Positions 48,160 through 58,451 are shown, counted from the stretch's first letter. The stretch is 64,000 nt of DNA from Bacteroidales bacterium (GCA_003550725.1 PUKZ01000095.1:62001-126000); one strand, 5' to 3'. The notes: generated by a model from the letters alone, not told the origin. Translations and numbers: made by a program.

Positions 48160-51117
48160 ATGCACCGCTATTACTTTTTTTTATTAACATTTATACTTAT
48201 TTTTTGTCAAAAAGCAATATCTGCTGACAATGACAGGATAATTCATCACCGTATAAAGATATCCTTAGAGAGGGAGTCGGATATAAAGGATCTCGCTTCC
48301 CTTGGGTTGGCACTTGAATCAGGCAAGTATATTCCCGGGGTTTACATAATTGGCGAATTTTCGGAAAAAGAGATAAGCAGGATAAAAGAAGCGGGGTTTG
48401 ACTATGAAATATTAATAGAAGATATGACGCGTTATTACCAGCAGCGCAATGAAAAACTGGATGCAGATTCAATCATGGATATTTGGTATGAACGTGAGCA
48501 TGATGATCGTGAATATGAAACACCTGAAAATTTCAGCCTTGGTTCTATGGGCGGGTTTCACACTTATTCTGAAATTCTTGATGAACTTGATGAGATGGCA
48601 GATAAATTTCCGCATTTAATATCGGAACGTGAGCCCATAAGCGATACTCTTAATTCAATAGAAGACAGGCCGGTTTACTGGGTACGTATATCCAATGATC
48701 CTGAAAATTTGCAGGATAAACCCCGTGTACTATACACAGCCTTGATGCATGCACGTGAACCTGCTTCGATGCAGCAGATGTTATTTCAAATGTGGTATCT
48801 GCTTGAGAATTACGATTCAGATCCAGAAACACAATACCTGGTAGATAACCTGGAGATGTATTTTGTGCCATGTATCAATCCTGATGGATATATATACAAT
48901 GAAACGACAAATCCTAACGGTGGAGGTATGCACCGTAAAAATATGCGCCAACATGGTTATACACCGCCGGGTATAGATATTAACCGCAATTATGGATACA
49001 AGTGGGGATATGATAACCAGGGATCATCAGGTGATCCCTCGGCAGAAACTTATAGGGGCACAGGCCCTTTTTCCGAACCAGAAACAAAACTTCAAAAAAT
49101 TTTTGCCGAAGAATTGAATTTCAAACTTGCCCTGAATAATCATACCTTTAGTGACCTTCTTATTTATCCCTGGGGTTATGAAGATCTGCTCACCCCTGAT
49201 TCGCTAAAATTTATTAATTATGCAAAGTTAATGACAAGGGAAAACAACTACACATACGGTACTGCATATGAAACTTTGGGCTATTTTTGCAATGGAGGAT
49301 CGGATGATTGGTTTTACGGAGAGCAGGAAACCAAGGATAAAACATTTGCATTTACTCCTGAAGCCGGCAGCCCGAGCGACGGTTTTTGGCCGGCAATACA
49401 TCGTATAGAAGAAATATGTGCCGGGCATGTTGGAATGAACACCTACCTGGCAAGACTTGCATTGGCTTATGCTGAAATGAATCAAACTTGCGACTTACAT
49501 GTTAAAGAACATGAAGCCTCCTTTGATTTTAACATTCAAAACTTCGGCCAAGGCTCACCTGCTTCATTTGAAGTTTTTTTGGAACCTTTAAGCGATAACA
49601 TCATAGAAACAGGCGAAGCAGCAAGCTTCACAGATATGGATGTATTAGAAAAAAGCGAAGGATCTGTTGATTTTAAATTACACCCTTCAACTATCAAAGG
49701 TGAAAAAATAAAATTTATAGCACACCTGGATAATGGAGATTTTTCATGGACAGACACCATTGTTAAATATTTTGGAGAGCCTGAAATTGTGTTTTATGAC
49801 CCGTGCGAAGACATGAGCAACTGGAACAGCAATGATTGGGGCATAACTAATAGCGTATATTTTGAACCCCCGTCAAGTATTGCCGATAGCCCGGAAGCAA
49901 ATTATCCCGCCAGTGGCCAAACTACAATAACTACAAAACAAACAATAGACCTCACCCATGAATCTGATATTGCCATGGCTGAATTTTATGCCAGATGGCA
50001 CATTGTTCAAAATTATGCTTATGTGCAATTTATGGTTTCCGAAGATGATGGCCAAACATGGACAGCACTGGAAGGAAATTATACACAAAGAGGATCAGCA
50101 AACCTCAACAGAAATGAACCATCCTATGAAGGATTTCAGGATGAATGGGTTCGAGAAGTAATTGATTTGACCGATTTCATAGGAAAAGAGATTATGTTAC
50201 GTTTCCAATTGATTAGTGACCATACCGGATGGTGGCCTCCTCCTCCTTCAACTGAAGAAGGATTCTATTTTGATGAATTTTCGGTTTTCACCATTGATAT
50301 GCCCTATATAGCTGAGTTTGATTTTCCCGAAGAAATAAGCTTCTACCAGCATGAAACCCTTACAGTCGACCTGCAAGAATATACTGAAAAAACAATTGAA
50401 GATGACCACAAAATATCCTGGTTCGATAATGAAAATTTGATTATTGATGAAGATGACGGAGTCCTTTATATTACTATTGATGACCTGACATGGTCCGGCA
50501 AAGAAAACCCCTTGATAATGGTCGAAATGGAAGAAAATTCAGTAATAAAAGGCAGTCTGAAAGTAATTTGCAAAGAAATACCTAAACCGGTTATCGTCAG
50601 TCAGGAAGAGCTTAAGTTTAATATGAACACTCCCTTTATTTTGGAAATGGATTATTTGCACGTAGAAGATCAGCTGTTTGATTATCCCGAAGATTTTGAT
50701 ATGACAATTTATGAAGGTAATAATTACGATTTTGACAATCAAACTATTCATCCTCACGAAGGATATACAGGTGAAATTTTTGTGCCTGTTTCAGTCTATA
50801 ATGAATATAAAGAAAGCGAAAAATATGAAGTGAAAATTGAGATAGAAGATTTAACAGCACTTTTCCCTGAATACAAAGATAGTTTTGACTTTTTCTACAA
50901 TAGCAAAAAACAAGGATTCATCCTTGTTTTGAATGATGATTCTTATGATTTCGAAAAGCTGCTTATATATGATATTTCCGGTCAGCTATTAATTGATTAT
51001 CCGGTTCACAAAAATCAAAATAAGCAATTTTTTCCAAAAAGCCAATCACTTGAAGGAGTTTATATTTATAGGCTTGTTGGAGAAAAAATTCATTCCGGAA
51101 AAGTAATTGCTTTCTGA
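48160..51117 (+). CDS. Secreted M14 zinc carboxypeptidase with a T9SS-type C-terminal domain
   Basis: 985 residues. Signal peptide ~1-21 (YFFLLTFILIFCQKAISA). A propeptide-like region precedes the M14 domain (~130-440). Zinc ligands are His197 and Glu200 (MHAREP) and His328 (NNHTF), and the general base is Glu401 (FTPEAGSPSDGFW). The substrate segment GIDINRNYGYKWG is present. A jelly-roll/MAM-like domain (~540-705) and Ig-like segments follow. The last ~85 residues have a sorting-domain layout (LLIYDISGQLLIDYP, SLEGVYIYRLVG) but lack the usual YPNP start. Expected to be secreted and to digest peptides outside the cell. Confidence 0.92.
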   Translation: MHRYYFFLLTFILIFCQKAISADNDRIIHHRIKISLERESDIKDLASLGLALESGKYIPGVYIIGEFSEKEISRIKEAGFDYEILIEDMTRYYQQRNEKLDADSIMDIWYEREHDDREYETPENFSLGSMGGFHTYSEILDELDEMADKFPHLISEREPISDTLNSIEDRPVYWVRISNDPENLQDKPRVLYTALMHAREPASMQQMLFQMWYLLENYDSDPETQYLVDNLEMYFVPCINPDGYIYNETTNPNGGGMHRKNMRQHGYTPPGIDINRNYGYKWGYDNQGSSGDPSAETYRGTGPFSEPETKLQKIFAEELNFKLALNNHTFSDLLIYPWGYEDLLTPDSLKFINYAKLMTRENNYTYGTAYETLGYFCNGGSDDWFYGEQETKDKTFAFTPEAGSPSDGFWPAIHRIEEICAGHVGMNTYLARLALAYAEMNQTCDLHVKEHEASFDFNIQNFGQGSPASFEVFLEPLSDNIIETGEAASFTDMDVLEKSEGSVDFKLHPSTIKGEKIKFIAHLDNGDFSWTDTIVKYFGEPEIVFYDPCEDMSNWNSNDWGITNSVYFEPPSSIADSPEANYPASGQTTITTKQTIDLTHESDIAMAEFYARWHIVQNYAYVQFMVSEDDGQTWTALEGNYTQRGSANLNRNEPSYEGFQDEWVREVIDLTDFIGKEIMLRFQLISDHTGWWPPPPSTEEGFYFDEFSVFTIDMPYIAEFDFPEEISFYQHETLTVDLQEYTEKTIEDDHKISWFDNENLIIDEDDGVLYITIDDLTWSGKENPLIMVEMEENSVIKGSLKVICKEIPKPVIVSQEELKFNMNTPFILEMDYLHVEDQLFDYPEDFDMTIYEGNNYDFDNQTIHPHEGYTGEIFVPVSVYNEYKESEKYEVKIEIEDLTALFPEYKDSFDFFYNSKKQGFILVLNDDSYDFEKLLIYDISGQLLIDYPVHKNQNKQFFPKSQSLEGVYIYRLVGEKIHSGKVIAF

Positions 51118-51189
51118 TATCACTGTAAATATAGGCTTTATAGAGATATTTATTGAACTTAATGTGAAATATACTCAGCATATAATGCA

Positions 51190-52344
51190 TTATAAGACAA
51201 AAAGTTCTGATGCAATTTTATCGGCAAATAATTTGCCGTAGCCCGATATCATAACATCATCACCTTTTTCAATTAACAAACCATTTTGAAGTAATAATAA
51301 TGATTGCTCTTCAAAATGCAATAAATATTCATGCCCATATTGCATTAGGATTTCATTTTTGTTGCACCCCCATTTTGTTCTTAAGGATGTCATGATATAC
51401 TCATTAAAGCCTTTTTGCTTGGTGATAACCTCTTTTTCGCATGGAATAATTCCTTTTTCAACCTGTTCAATGTACTTAGCTGTATTATTAATATTCCATT
51501 GCCTGTATTTAAAATTAAAACTATGTGCAGATGGCCCTGCTCCTAAATATGGTTTCCCCTGCCAGTAACTTAAGTTATGCGCTGAAAAGTAACCCGGTTT
51601 CCCGAAATTAGATATCTCATAATGATCGTAACCATAGTTTTGCAAAATATCAGTCATCATAGAAAACTGTTCACTAATAAAATTTTCATTTACATCATCT
51701 GCCTGGCCCCTGTTTATAAAAACGCTCAATGCTGTTTTTGGTTCTACTGTAAGACAATAAACTGATAAATGAGGCACTTCAAGATTTGCAACAGTCAATA
51801 AGTTCTCGCGCCATTTTTCATTATCAAGAGAAGGAATACCATAGATCAAATCCACTGAAATATTTTCCAATCCGGCTTTATAAGAATTTTCTATTGATTG
51901 TATAGCTTGTGCAGGTGAATGAAGACGATTAAGATACTTCAGGTCAGGATATTGAAAAGACTGAATGCCAATACTTAACCTGTTAATAATTGTCTTTTTT
52001 ATAGCCATTAGTTTTTCCAGGGTCAAATCGTCGGGATTTGCTTCAAGAGTAACCTCAGCTCCCGGTTTTAGTTCAAAATACCGGTTTAAATGTTTGATTA
52101 TTTTTATCAGTTCCGAAATTTTTAGCATGCTTGGTGTACCACCGCCAAAATAGAGTGTGTCAATCAAAAGCTTATTATCTTTGGTTTTTTTGGTAAACGG
52201 GGCAAGAAAATCTTTTTGAAGAGATATCTCCTTAAGTAAACACCTTAAAAAATTATCTCTATTTTTTAAAGATGTACTAAAATGAAAATTGCAATAATAA
52301 CAAGCTTGCCGGCAAAAAGGTATATGAACATAAATTCCAGCCAT
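51190..52344 (-). CDS. hemW: HemW-like radical SAM protein (coproporphyrinogen oxidase-related)
   Basis: 384 residues. The radical-SAM CxxxCxxC motif is at Cys11, Cys15 and Cys18 (HIPFCRQACYYCNFHF), with the Phe after the cluster that is typical of HemN/HemW. GGGTPS and TLEANPDD, the SIGIQSFQ stretch and a C-terminal HemN_C domain (KGFNEYIMTSLRTKWG) follow. The N-terminal extension of true HemN is missing, so it fits HemW, a haem-binding protein or chaperone, better than the anaerobic oxidase. Older annotations often call it HemN. Confidence 0.92.
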   Translation of the reverse strand: MAGIYVHIPFCRQACYYCNFHFSTSLKNRDNFLRCLLKEISLQKDFLAPFTKKTKDNKLLIDTLYFGGGTPSMLKISELIKIIKHLNRYFELKPGAEVTLEANPDDLTLEKLMAIKKTIINRLSIGIQSFQYPDLKYLNRLHSPAQAIQSIENSYKAGLENISVDLIYGIPSLDNEKWRENLLTVANLEVPHLSVYCLTVEPKTALSVFINRGQADDVNENFISEQFSMMTDILQNYGYDHYEISNFGKPGYFSAHNLSYWQGKPYLGAGPSAHSFNFKYRQWNINNTAKYIEQVEKGIIPCEKEVITKQKGFNEYIMTSLRTKWGCNKNEILMQYGHEYLLHFEEQSLLLLQNGLLIEKGDDVMISGYGKLFADKIASELFVL

Positions 52345-52604
52345 AGATAATCATATTCTGTTTGAAATAGTAAATTTAATAAAAATGATGGCCTCTAATT
52401 AACCATTTTAAATTCAATAAATAATTATGGAATCTTTTTTTTATCCCGCAAAATCGAAAACCGGCCGAAAACCACAATTTTACGCACACAGAAAAAAGTT
52501 TTAATTTGCTGTAAAATACAGAATTATTTATGACAATAAATATGGGTATTTCAAAAGGCTTCATTATTTAAACAGCAGTAAAGGAATTATTTTTTGTAGC
52601 AGGT

Positions 52605-54362
52605 TTAGAAGTTGTGCTTAATGGGAAAATCGTTCCATCTGAGAGTCAACGAAAAAAACAACTCCGAAATAGCGTAATCTTTACTTTGTTGATTTTCGTT
52701 TCTGAACATTGCTGATGCATCAATAAACATATTTGGTTTCCATTCCCAGCTAATCATAAAATCCAGCAATGTCACATCAACTTTATCTCCCTGTAAAAAA
52801 TACATTCCATAGTCATCCGGGCGAGTTGAATAATCCTTTAGTATATTGGCACCATAGTTGACTTCATCTTTATCTTTGCCTTGTTTGTAATTAAAGCCTT
52901 GCATTGAAAAAGTAAAATCAGGGCGATATCTATATGCCAAACGGGCAGCCTGTTCTGAAAAGTTTGCGCCCAGCGGATGAGCCAGTGCCTGGCTGTAGTG
53001 AGTATAACTGGCAGCCGGGCGAAGTCCTGAACCATATGTGTCAAAATGAGAGTATGTATATGGTCTGACAAGGTTAGATTCTATTTGAAAATCAAGGTTA
53101 GTTATTCCTATAAAATCAACCCATTTTATTCCCGACTGCAAACCGAATTTGTTTCTAAATGACGCAAATTCACTATACTTTCGTTGGCTTCTAAAGCCTG
53201 TTCTCACCAATAATGAATCAAGATCTTTCCGTATATCTTTAATATTGAAATCGTCAATATATACTTGCCCGTAAAAAGAAAGCCTTGACGCTATAAGCCA
53301 CTGCCAATCAAGGCCAACAGCTACTTTGTCAGGATCACCAATATGATGCTCAACGGCACGGTAAAAAATAATTGGATTCAAATAATGTGGCTCAAACCCC
53401 CTCTGATTAATACTATCAGCCCTGCCAAAAGTAACGTTTTCAAAAACCCCTAAACGAAAATTATCGGTAATCCTTGCAGTTAAATAATGTGTTGTGCTGA
53501 ATTTCCTGTCAAAACGCCTTCCACCGGAAGTTTGTATAGGATAATCAACAAGCTCGGAAAAAATATTCTGATAATGGAAGCGATCAAACTGTGTATTTAA
53601 TTTTAAAAACAAATAATTATTAGAATAATTTGACAAAAACAACGAACGCATACCATTGCCTATAAAATTTTTATCCTGCCCAAACTGCAAATCAACATTA
53701 GGCAATAATCTGAAAGATATATATCCTTTAACCGAGAAAAAATCATAGCCATCATCACCATAAGGTTTATGCCATCCTTCACCCGGAATAGCCCCGTCTT
53801 GCAGGGATATTTTTTCATTAACATAAAAAGGATAACGAGCTTGATTATCGGCAATAAATGAATAAAAGCCTAACCGCTCATTGATCAAACCTCTTACCTC
53901 GACACCCCGGCGGTTAAGATACGACCATTCCCCCCTATCGTTTTCAAATAAGCAACTTAAATTTAAAACGGGGTTTAATGACATAAAAAAACCATCCTCC
54001 TCATATCGAAAAAAATCACCCGGATACTTAAAGAAAACTCCCGAACCCTCCTCCGATATTTCAGCCTGATCATAAGTAGCCCATTCAGGGTTATTCGCAA
54101 GAAACCGCTCAATTATATTTCTATCTGTTATGCTAAGCCCTGAAATAGACGTATCAGCATATTCAAGATATCTAACCGTTTTTTTGCGCGAAAAAGGTTT
54201 CAAAGATGTGAAAACCTGTTCGGAAAAAGAACCCGATTTTATTTCCAAACGTTCGACAAACTCATGGTCAAGTAAGGCTGATTCACTAAGATATGTGCTT
54301 TGAGCATGTGAATAACAGCAAAACAATATTGTAATTATGGCAGCCAAACCTATGGGTTTCAT
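52605..54362 (-). CDS. Wzi-family capsule-assembly outer-membrane protein
   Basis: 585 residues from the ATG at 54362, which opens a clean signal peptide (PIGLAAIITILFCCYSHAQ). In-frame codons at 54431 and 54416 add a hydrophobic leader less like one. The mature part has alternating beta-strands of an 18-strand-type barrel. Wzi-like features are VDLQFGQDKNFIGNGMRSLF, HYLTARITDNFRLGVFENV, GFEPHYLNPIIFYRAVEHH and VAVGLDWQWLIASRLSFYGQ. Homologues attach capsule or O-antigen at the surface. No capsule operon adjoins; the glycosyltransferase at 31864 is 19 kb away. Confidence 0.88.
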   Translation of the reverse strand: MKPIGLAAIITILFCCYSHAQSTYLSESALLDHEFVERLEIKSGSFSEQVFTSLKPFSRKKTVRYLEYADTSISGLSITDRNIIERFLANNPEWATYDQAEISEEGSGVFFKYPGDFFRYEEDGFFMSLNPVLNLSCLFENDRGEWSYLNRRGVEVRGLINERLGFYSFIADNQARYPFYVNEKISLQDGAIPGEGWHKPYGDDGYDFFSVKGYISFRLLPNVDLQFGQDKNFIGNGMRSLFLSNYSNNYLFLKLNTQFDRFHYQNIFSELVDYPIQTSGGRRFDRKFSTTHYLTARITDNFRLGVFENVTFGRADSINQRGFEPHYLNPIIFYRAVEHHIGDPDKVAVGLDWQWLIASRLSFYGQVYIDDFNIKDIRKDLDSLLVRTGFRSQRKYSEFASFRNKFGLQSGIKWVDFIGITNLDFQIESNLVRPYTYSHFDTYGSGLRPAASYTHYSQALAHPLGANFSEQAARLAYRYRPDFTFSMQGFNYKQGKDKDEVNYGANILKDYSTRPDDYGMYFLQGDKVDVTLLDFMISWEWKPNMFIDASAMFRNENQQSKDYAISELFFSLTLRWNDFPIKHNF

Positions 54363-54553
54363 CAGATTCTGAATTTTTTCAAAAGTAGAAAAAAATAACG
54401 ATTTTATTATTGTCATAGCTATAAATGGCATCTAACAATTTTTTTAAAATAAAACCTTAAAAAAATTAATAGTGTTAAAGATTTGATTTTTGTATTAAAA
54501 GATTTAGAAATCTTCATGCAGGCTAAAAATAAATTTGAATTAGGTTTCACTAC

Positions 54554-55498
54554 TTATTTTGAATTATTCCTAATAAAAAAACCTGTTGCTGACTTAAATT
54601 TATTATTGGCGTAGGGTGGTTTGTTAGCCATATAAACTCCGGCAAGTATGGTTGCAATCCAGACCATATAGGTTATAAAAAAAGCTTCCCCGTCAAGAAT
54701 ACCCCAACCAATAGAAACGATCGGCATCAGATAAGTAACACTTGAAGCAAATAAAGCCGAGCTCCTTTTTATTAACCAAAAGTTTGCCATAATGGCAATA
54801 GCTGTACCAAAAACGCCCAAAAGTGCAATGTAAAAAAGACTTTCCAAACTACCCGGAACATTTTCTATACGGTATAAAAAATCTGTACCAGTAAATAAAA
54901 AAACCATTGAAGGTATACCTATAAAAACAAACGCTAATGATGCGATAGTAACAGGGTCGTAATCAGTAAGAAAAGTTTTTATAAAATTCATTTGCAAGGC
55001 ATAACAGATGGTTGCCAACACAACAAATACGGCATGCTGAAAATTTATAGTAAAACTACCTTCACCCGCCACCGATAATAATCCAACAGCCCCAATAAGA
55101 CCGACAAAAACACCTGAAATATTCACTAAACGTGTCCGGCGTTTAAATAACAAAACCCCTATAATCAATGTAAAAAGAGGAGTCAACGAATTTAAAATAC
55201 CGGCCATATAACTATCTAAACCGGTTTGAGCTTTGGCAAATAAAAAGGCAGGAAATCCGTTACCCAAAACACCGGCAATTATAAATAGCCAAAAATTCTT
55301 GATGTTTAATTTTTTCAATCGAACTATTGCAAAAGGAAGTAATGCTAAAAAAGATATTGAAACACGCAATGCCCCAACCTGCAAATTATCAAATACTAAG
55401 AGCCCTTGCTTGATCAAAATAAATGAACTGCCCCACACTATCATCAAGCCAAATAAAACCATCCATTCCTTTACTCCAGGCTTTGCATCATGCTTCAT
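54554..55498 (-). CDS. EamA/DMT-superfamily permease
   Basis: 314 residues with ten hydrophobic helices in two homologous EamA halves. The N-terminal half starts LFGLMIVWGSSFILIKQG with ALRVSISFLALLPFA. The second half begins near residue 155 and contains a matching ALLGVFGTAIAIMANFWLIK. This family exports amino acids and other metabolites; the substrate is not deducible. A possible promoter lies about 200 bases upstream (55701-55734). Confidence 0.9.
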   Translation of the reverse strand: MKHDAKPGVKEWMVLFGLMIVWGSSFILIKQGLLVFDNLQVGALRVSISFLALLPFAIVRLKKLNIKNFWLFIIAGVLGNGFPAFLFAKAQTGLDSYMAGILNSLTPLFTLIIGVLLFKRRTRLVNISGVFVGLIGAVGLLSVAGEGSFTINFQHAVFVVLATICYALQMNFIKTFLTDYDPVTIASLAFVFIGIPSMVFLFTGTDFLYRIENVPGSLESLFYIALLGVFGTAIAIMANFWLIKRSSALFASSVTYLMPIVSIGWGILDGEAFFITYMVWIATILAGVYMANKPPYANNKFKSATGFFIRNNSK

Positions 55499-55700
55499 GT
55501 AATTCTGTTTTTTGCCGGCTTAATCAAAAATAAATTATTGAAAACTAGTAACATAAATTCAACAAATCCAAAAAAATTATGCCTTCAATTAATATTATCA
55601 CACCTCTTTGCTATTTATAACTCATCGCTACAAAAAATAATAATTGCAAACAAAAATCCGCTCAAATCCATTTTATGTAATATAGATTTATTTTCCGCCG

Positions 55701-55734
55701 CAAAGATATAATTTGAAGTTTTAATCTATAACAA
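55701..55734 (-). promoter_or_regulatory. Possible promoter of the DMT permease gene
   Basis: On the minus strand TTG (complement of 55732-55734), a 23-base spacer, then TATCTTTG (complement of 55701-55708). It would give a leader near 195 bases. A nearer TATTTTTG box (55525-55532) lacks a TTG. Confidence 0.35.
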
Positions 55735-55835
55735 AAAATAATAATTATTTTATTTCAAAAAAATGATTCAAATTTTTATAGTTTTGTGCTTAGATAAATC
55801 AATATGTCACTATTTTGAGCGTTAAAAAAACATAT

Positions 55836-55918
55836 CATCCCGATAATGTCGAGCGAGAATTACAAGATATTTCGCTTAGCATGACATTTAATACCACGCC
55901 ATTGAAAATATTGGGATG
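55836..55918. repeat. Nested-palindrome element, REP-like
   Basis: Three nested inverted pairs: CATCCC (55836-55841) with GGGATG (55913-55918), AATGTC (55845-55850) with GACATT (55883-55888), and AGCGA (55852-55856) with TCGCT (55872-55876). It is noticeably richer in G-C than the flanks and ends 48 bases before the TlpA-like ATG. The complement (TGTCATGCTAAGCGAA) resembles dispersed palindromic repeats seen in Bacteroidota genomes, from memory only. Confidence 0.6.
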
Positions 55919-55966
55919 GTAATGATATTATCCTGTAAATAAATTTTAAATTAACAAATTAAAACT

Positions 55967-57394
55967 ATGAAAAAATTATTTGTAATTCTACTTGTTTTGG
56001 CTACAATATTTGCTTGTACTTCAAAAGAAGAAGAGAAAAAAGCACTTATAACTGGCAAAATTGAGAATCCTGATAATGACATATTTGAAATTGCTTATGC
56101 CAAAGACTTTATTACTTTTGAACAGGAAAAACATGAAGTAACACTCGATGAAAATAACAAATTTGCTGTAGAATTAGCTATTGAGTCTATTGTTAATGCG
56201 CAAATATTTTTTGAAGACCAACAGAAGGTCAGCATTTTTATTGAACCTCATGACAAGCTTCACATTACCCTGGACAAAAATGATATCACCAACACCATTT
56301 CTTTTTCGGGTGATAATGCTGATAATAACACATTCTTTCACAAATACAAAAACCAAATAAAAGAAAAATACGGCGAACAAGAGGTTTATGATAAAATGCG
56401 GAATTTAAAGCCGGAAAAGTTTTTGGATTTTGCAAATAAGATGTTAGATACCAAACAACAATTTTTCAATGATTTATCAAAAGAGAAAAACTTCAGCGAT
56501 AATTTCAAACATTTATTTGAAACAGATATTAAATTTGGTTATTACGACTACCTTCTAAATTACCCCGAATACCATCAAGTAGTAAATAATATGGAAGATG
56601 AGCCTGAATTGCCGGCTGACTACTATGCTTTTACTGAAGATAATCTGAATTTTTCGGATAATAATTTAGTATCGCCAAACTATTGCAAATTTCTTGAATC
56701 ATACCTGGAATATTACAAAAAGGAAAATCCCCACAAAATTCCGGAAGATAAAAGTCATGTTGAAAAAAATTTATTTATCTCTGAAAAAATCTATGACGGT
56801 AAAACTTTGGAGCATATTAAGACAGTAAACATTAAGCGTGAGTTTGACTTAGGTGATTTTGATGTTGCAAAAAAAGCATACAAATCTTTTCTGAATACTG
56901 AACCAGACAAAAGATACAGGAATATACTTACAGATGTTTATGAATTAGAGAAAAGGTTATTACCGGGCAATACGGCGCCGAACTTTGAACTCAGGGATAT
57001 TGACAACAATAAGGTTTCTCTTGAAGATTTCAGGGGAAAGGTGGTATACCTGGATTTTTGGGCAAGCTGGTGTCCACCATGCATGCGTGAAGTACCATAT
57101 GCTAAAGAACTAAAAGAACGTTTTGAAGATAAAGAAGATCTTGTATTTGTTTACATATCAGTTGACGAAGATACTGAAGCATGGAAAAACACAGTGGAAC
57201 AACGCGAAATAGAAGGTGTGCATCTTAATATAAAAGGAAGAGACAATGAAGTTGCAAAAAGTTATAACGTGACTGGCATTCCTTCTTATTTTATTATTGA
57301 CCGGAAAGGTTTGATTTTTGATAATAATGCCAAACGGCCTAGCCATGATGGTATTGATGAAGATTTGAAAGCTGCATTGAAAAAATATGTATAA
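55967..57394 (+). CDS. TlpA-like thiol-disulfide oxidoreductase lipoprotein
   Basis: 475 residues. The lipoprotein leader ends in IFAC (Cys17). Residues ~25-115 form a DUF4369-like beta domain (ALITGKIENPDNDIFEIAYA), a helical middle follows, and the C-terminal thioredoxin fold (~330-475) has the active site WASWCPPCMRE with Cys369 and Cys372. The cis-proline loop is TGIPSYFIID. It would reduce or resolve disulfides in the periplasm from a membrane anchor. Such N-terminally extended forms are abundant in Bacteroidota. The next gene, 73 bp downstream, encodes a CsgG-like lipoprotein. Confidence 0.9.
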   Translation: MKKLFVILLVLATIFACTSKEEEKKALITGKIENPDNDIFEIAYAKDFITFEQEKHEVTLDENNKFAVELAIESIVNAQIFFEDQQKVSIFIEPHDKLHITLDKNDITNTISFSGDNADNNTFFHKYKNQIKEKYGEQEVYDKMRNLKPEKFLDFANKMLDTKQQFFNDLSKEKNFSDNFKHLFETDIKFGYYDYLLNYPEYHQVVNNMEDEPELPADYYAFTEDNLNFSDNNLVSPNYCKFLESYLEYYKKENPHKIPEDKSHVEKNLFISEKIYDGKTLEHIKTVNIKREFDLGDFDVAKKAYKSFLNTEPDKRYRNILTDVYELEKRLLPGNTAPNFELRDIDNNKVSLEDFRGKVVYLDFWASWCPPCMREVPYAKELKERFEDKEDLVFVYISVDEDTEAWKNTVEQREIEGVHLNIKGRDNEVAKSYNVTGIPSYFIIDRKGLIFDNNAKRPSHDGIDEDLKAALKKYV

Positions 57395-57467
57395 GTTATA
57401 ATTGACCAAAATTTTTGCTGGTTTTCTCTTACTTATATTATATAGAACCTATTTTTAACCAGGGTAT

Positions 57468-58451
57468 ATGAAATTATTTATTAAAACTGTAGCAGCCTTA
57501 ATTATTTTTATAATGTTTTCTTGCGGGCCATCTGTTGTATTGACGGTTGATCGACCTGCAGAAATAAACCTCAGTGATTATAAAACCATCGCTATTGGTG
57601 ATTTTGTAAGTGAAAGAGGCAACAGGAGCCTTTATTCATTAAATATTGAAGAAGCTTTAACTCACAGACTTTTTGAAACAGGAGCTTTTGAAATAGTTGA
57701 CAGACAAAATATAGATCGCTTGATGGAAGAACATAGCCTTAGCCTGTCAGGATTAGTTGATGAAAGTTCAGCCCTGGAAATTGGAAAACTTATGGGGTCT
57801 GCAGTCCTTATTTTTGGACGAATTACCGAAAACGAATATGTTGAACAAACAACAAAAAGTGACGAAAAAGTAGATATGGATGGCAATAAATACCATATCT
57901 ACCAAAGAAATGGCAAGTATTCATTAAGAATTAATATCCGATTGGTTGATGTGACAACCGGTAAAATACTGGCAACAAGGCCTTTTGAGGCCGATAAAAC
58001 AGCCCGGAGATATGGTAAGGATGAACCTGCACCAGAGATTGACGAAAACAAATTGTTCAGAGAATGTGTAGATGATATAGGAATTGAGTTTGCGAGAATG
58101 GTAGCTCCATACGAGGAAGAAGTAATTGTACGGTTTGAAAGTGATCGTGATCTTCCGGAGTTAGATGCTGCATTGACATCAATAAAAATAGATGATTGGG
58201 ACCACGCAATAAATACTTTAAGAAAAGCCACAATGAAGCCTGAAATCAATGACAAAACCAGGGCAAAAGCTTATTATAATTATGGCCTGGTAATTATGTA
58301 CGACGGGCAGTACGAAAATGCTATTGAAGCCTTTAGAAAAGCCATGCAACTTAGATCAGGAAGAAACAGATATCAACAAGCAATCATAAAAGCAAGAAAA
58401 GAAAAACAAAAAAGAGAAGAACTTGAAAAGCAAATAGGTATAAATGAATAA
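57468..58451 (+). CDS. CsgG/HfaB-family lipoprotein with a C-terminal TPR
   Basis: 327 residues. Lipoprotein leader ending in MFSC (Cys19). Residues ~35-205 match the CsgG fold (YKTIAIGDFVSERGN, FEIVDRQNIDRLMEEHSLSL, SAVLIFGRITENEYVEQ, LRINIRLVDVTTGKILATRP). A TPR-like helical hairpin follows (~265-305; AYYNYGLVIMYDGQYENAIE), and the tail is Lys/Glu-rich. CsgG forms a secretion pore for curli, but related folds (LpoB, FlgT) do not, and no curli genes adjoin. Its gene is convergent with that of the LPP20-like lipoprotein 29 bp away. Confidence 0.86.
   Translation: MKLFIKTVAALIIFIMFSCGPSVVLTVDRPAEINLSDYKTIAIGDFVSERGNRSLYSLNIEEALTHRLFETGAFEIVDRQNIDRLMEEHSLSLSGLVDESSALEIGKLMGSAVLIFGRITENEYVEQTTKSDEKVDMDGNKYHIYQRNGKYSLRINIRLVDVTTGKILATRPFEADKTARRYGKDEPAPEIDENKLFRECVDDIGIEFARMVAPYEEEVIVRFESDRDLPELDAALTSIKIDDWDHAINTLRKATMKPEINDKTRAKAYYNYGLVIMYDGQYENAIEAFRKAMQLRSGRNRYQQAIIKARKEKQKREELEKQIGINE

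Larger units (their letters stand above)
55499..55966. other. Divergent intergenic region with a structured element, 468 bp
   Basis: Between the DMT permease and the TlpA-like gene. It holds a minus-strand promoter candidate (55701-55734) and a nested palindrome (55836-55918). No supported gene is seen. Confidence 0.5.

Noticed and set aside
52376-52564. 62-codon minus-strand ORF between hemW and the Wzi-like gene
   Set aside because: No known features. Composition fits random translation of AT-rich spacer.
57468-58451. Curli secretion system
   Set aside because: Only a CsgG-fold lipoprotein is present; no CsgE, CsgF or curlin-type repeat gene is in the window.
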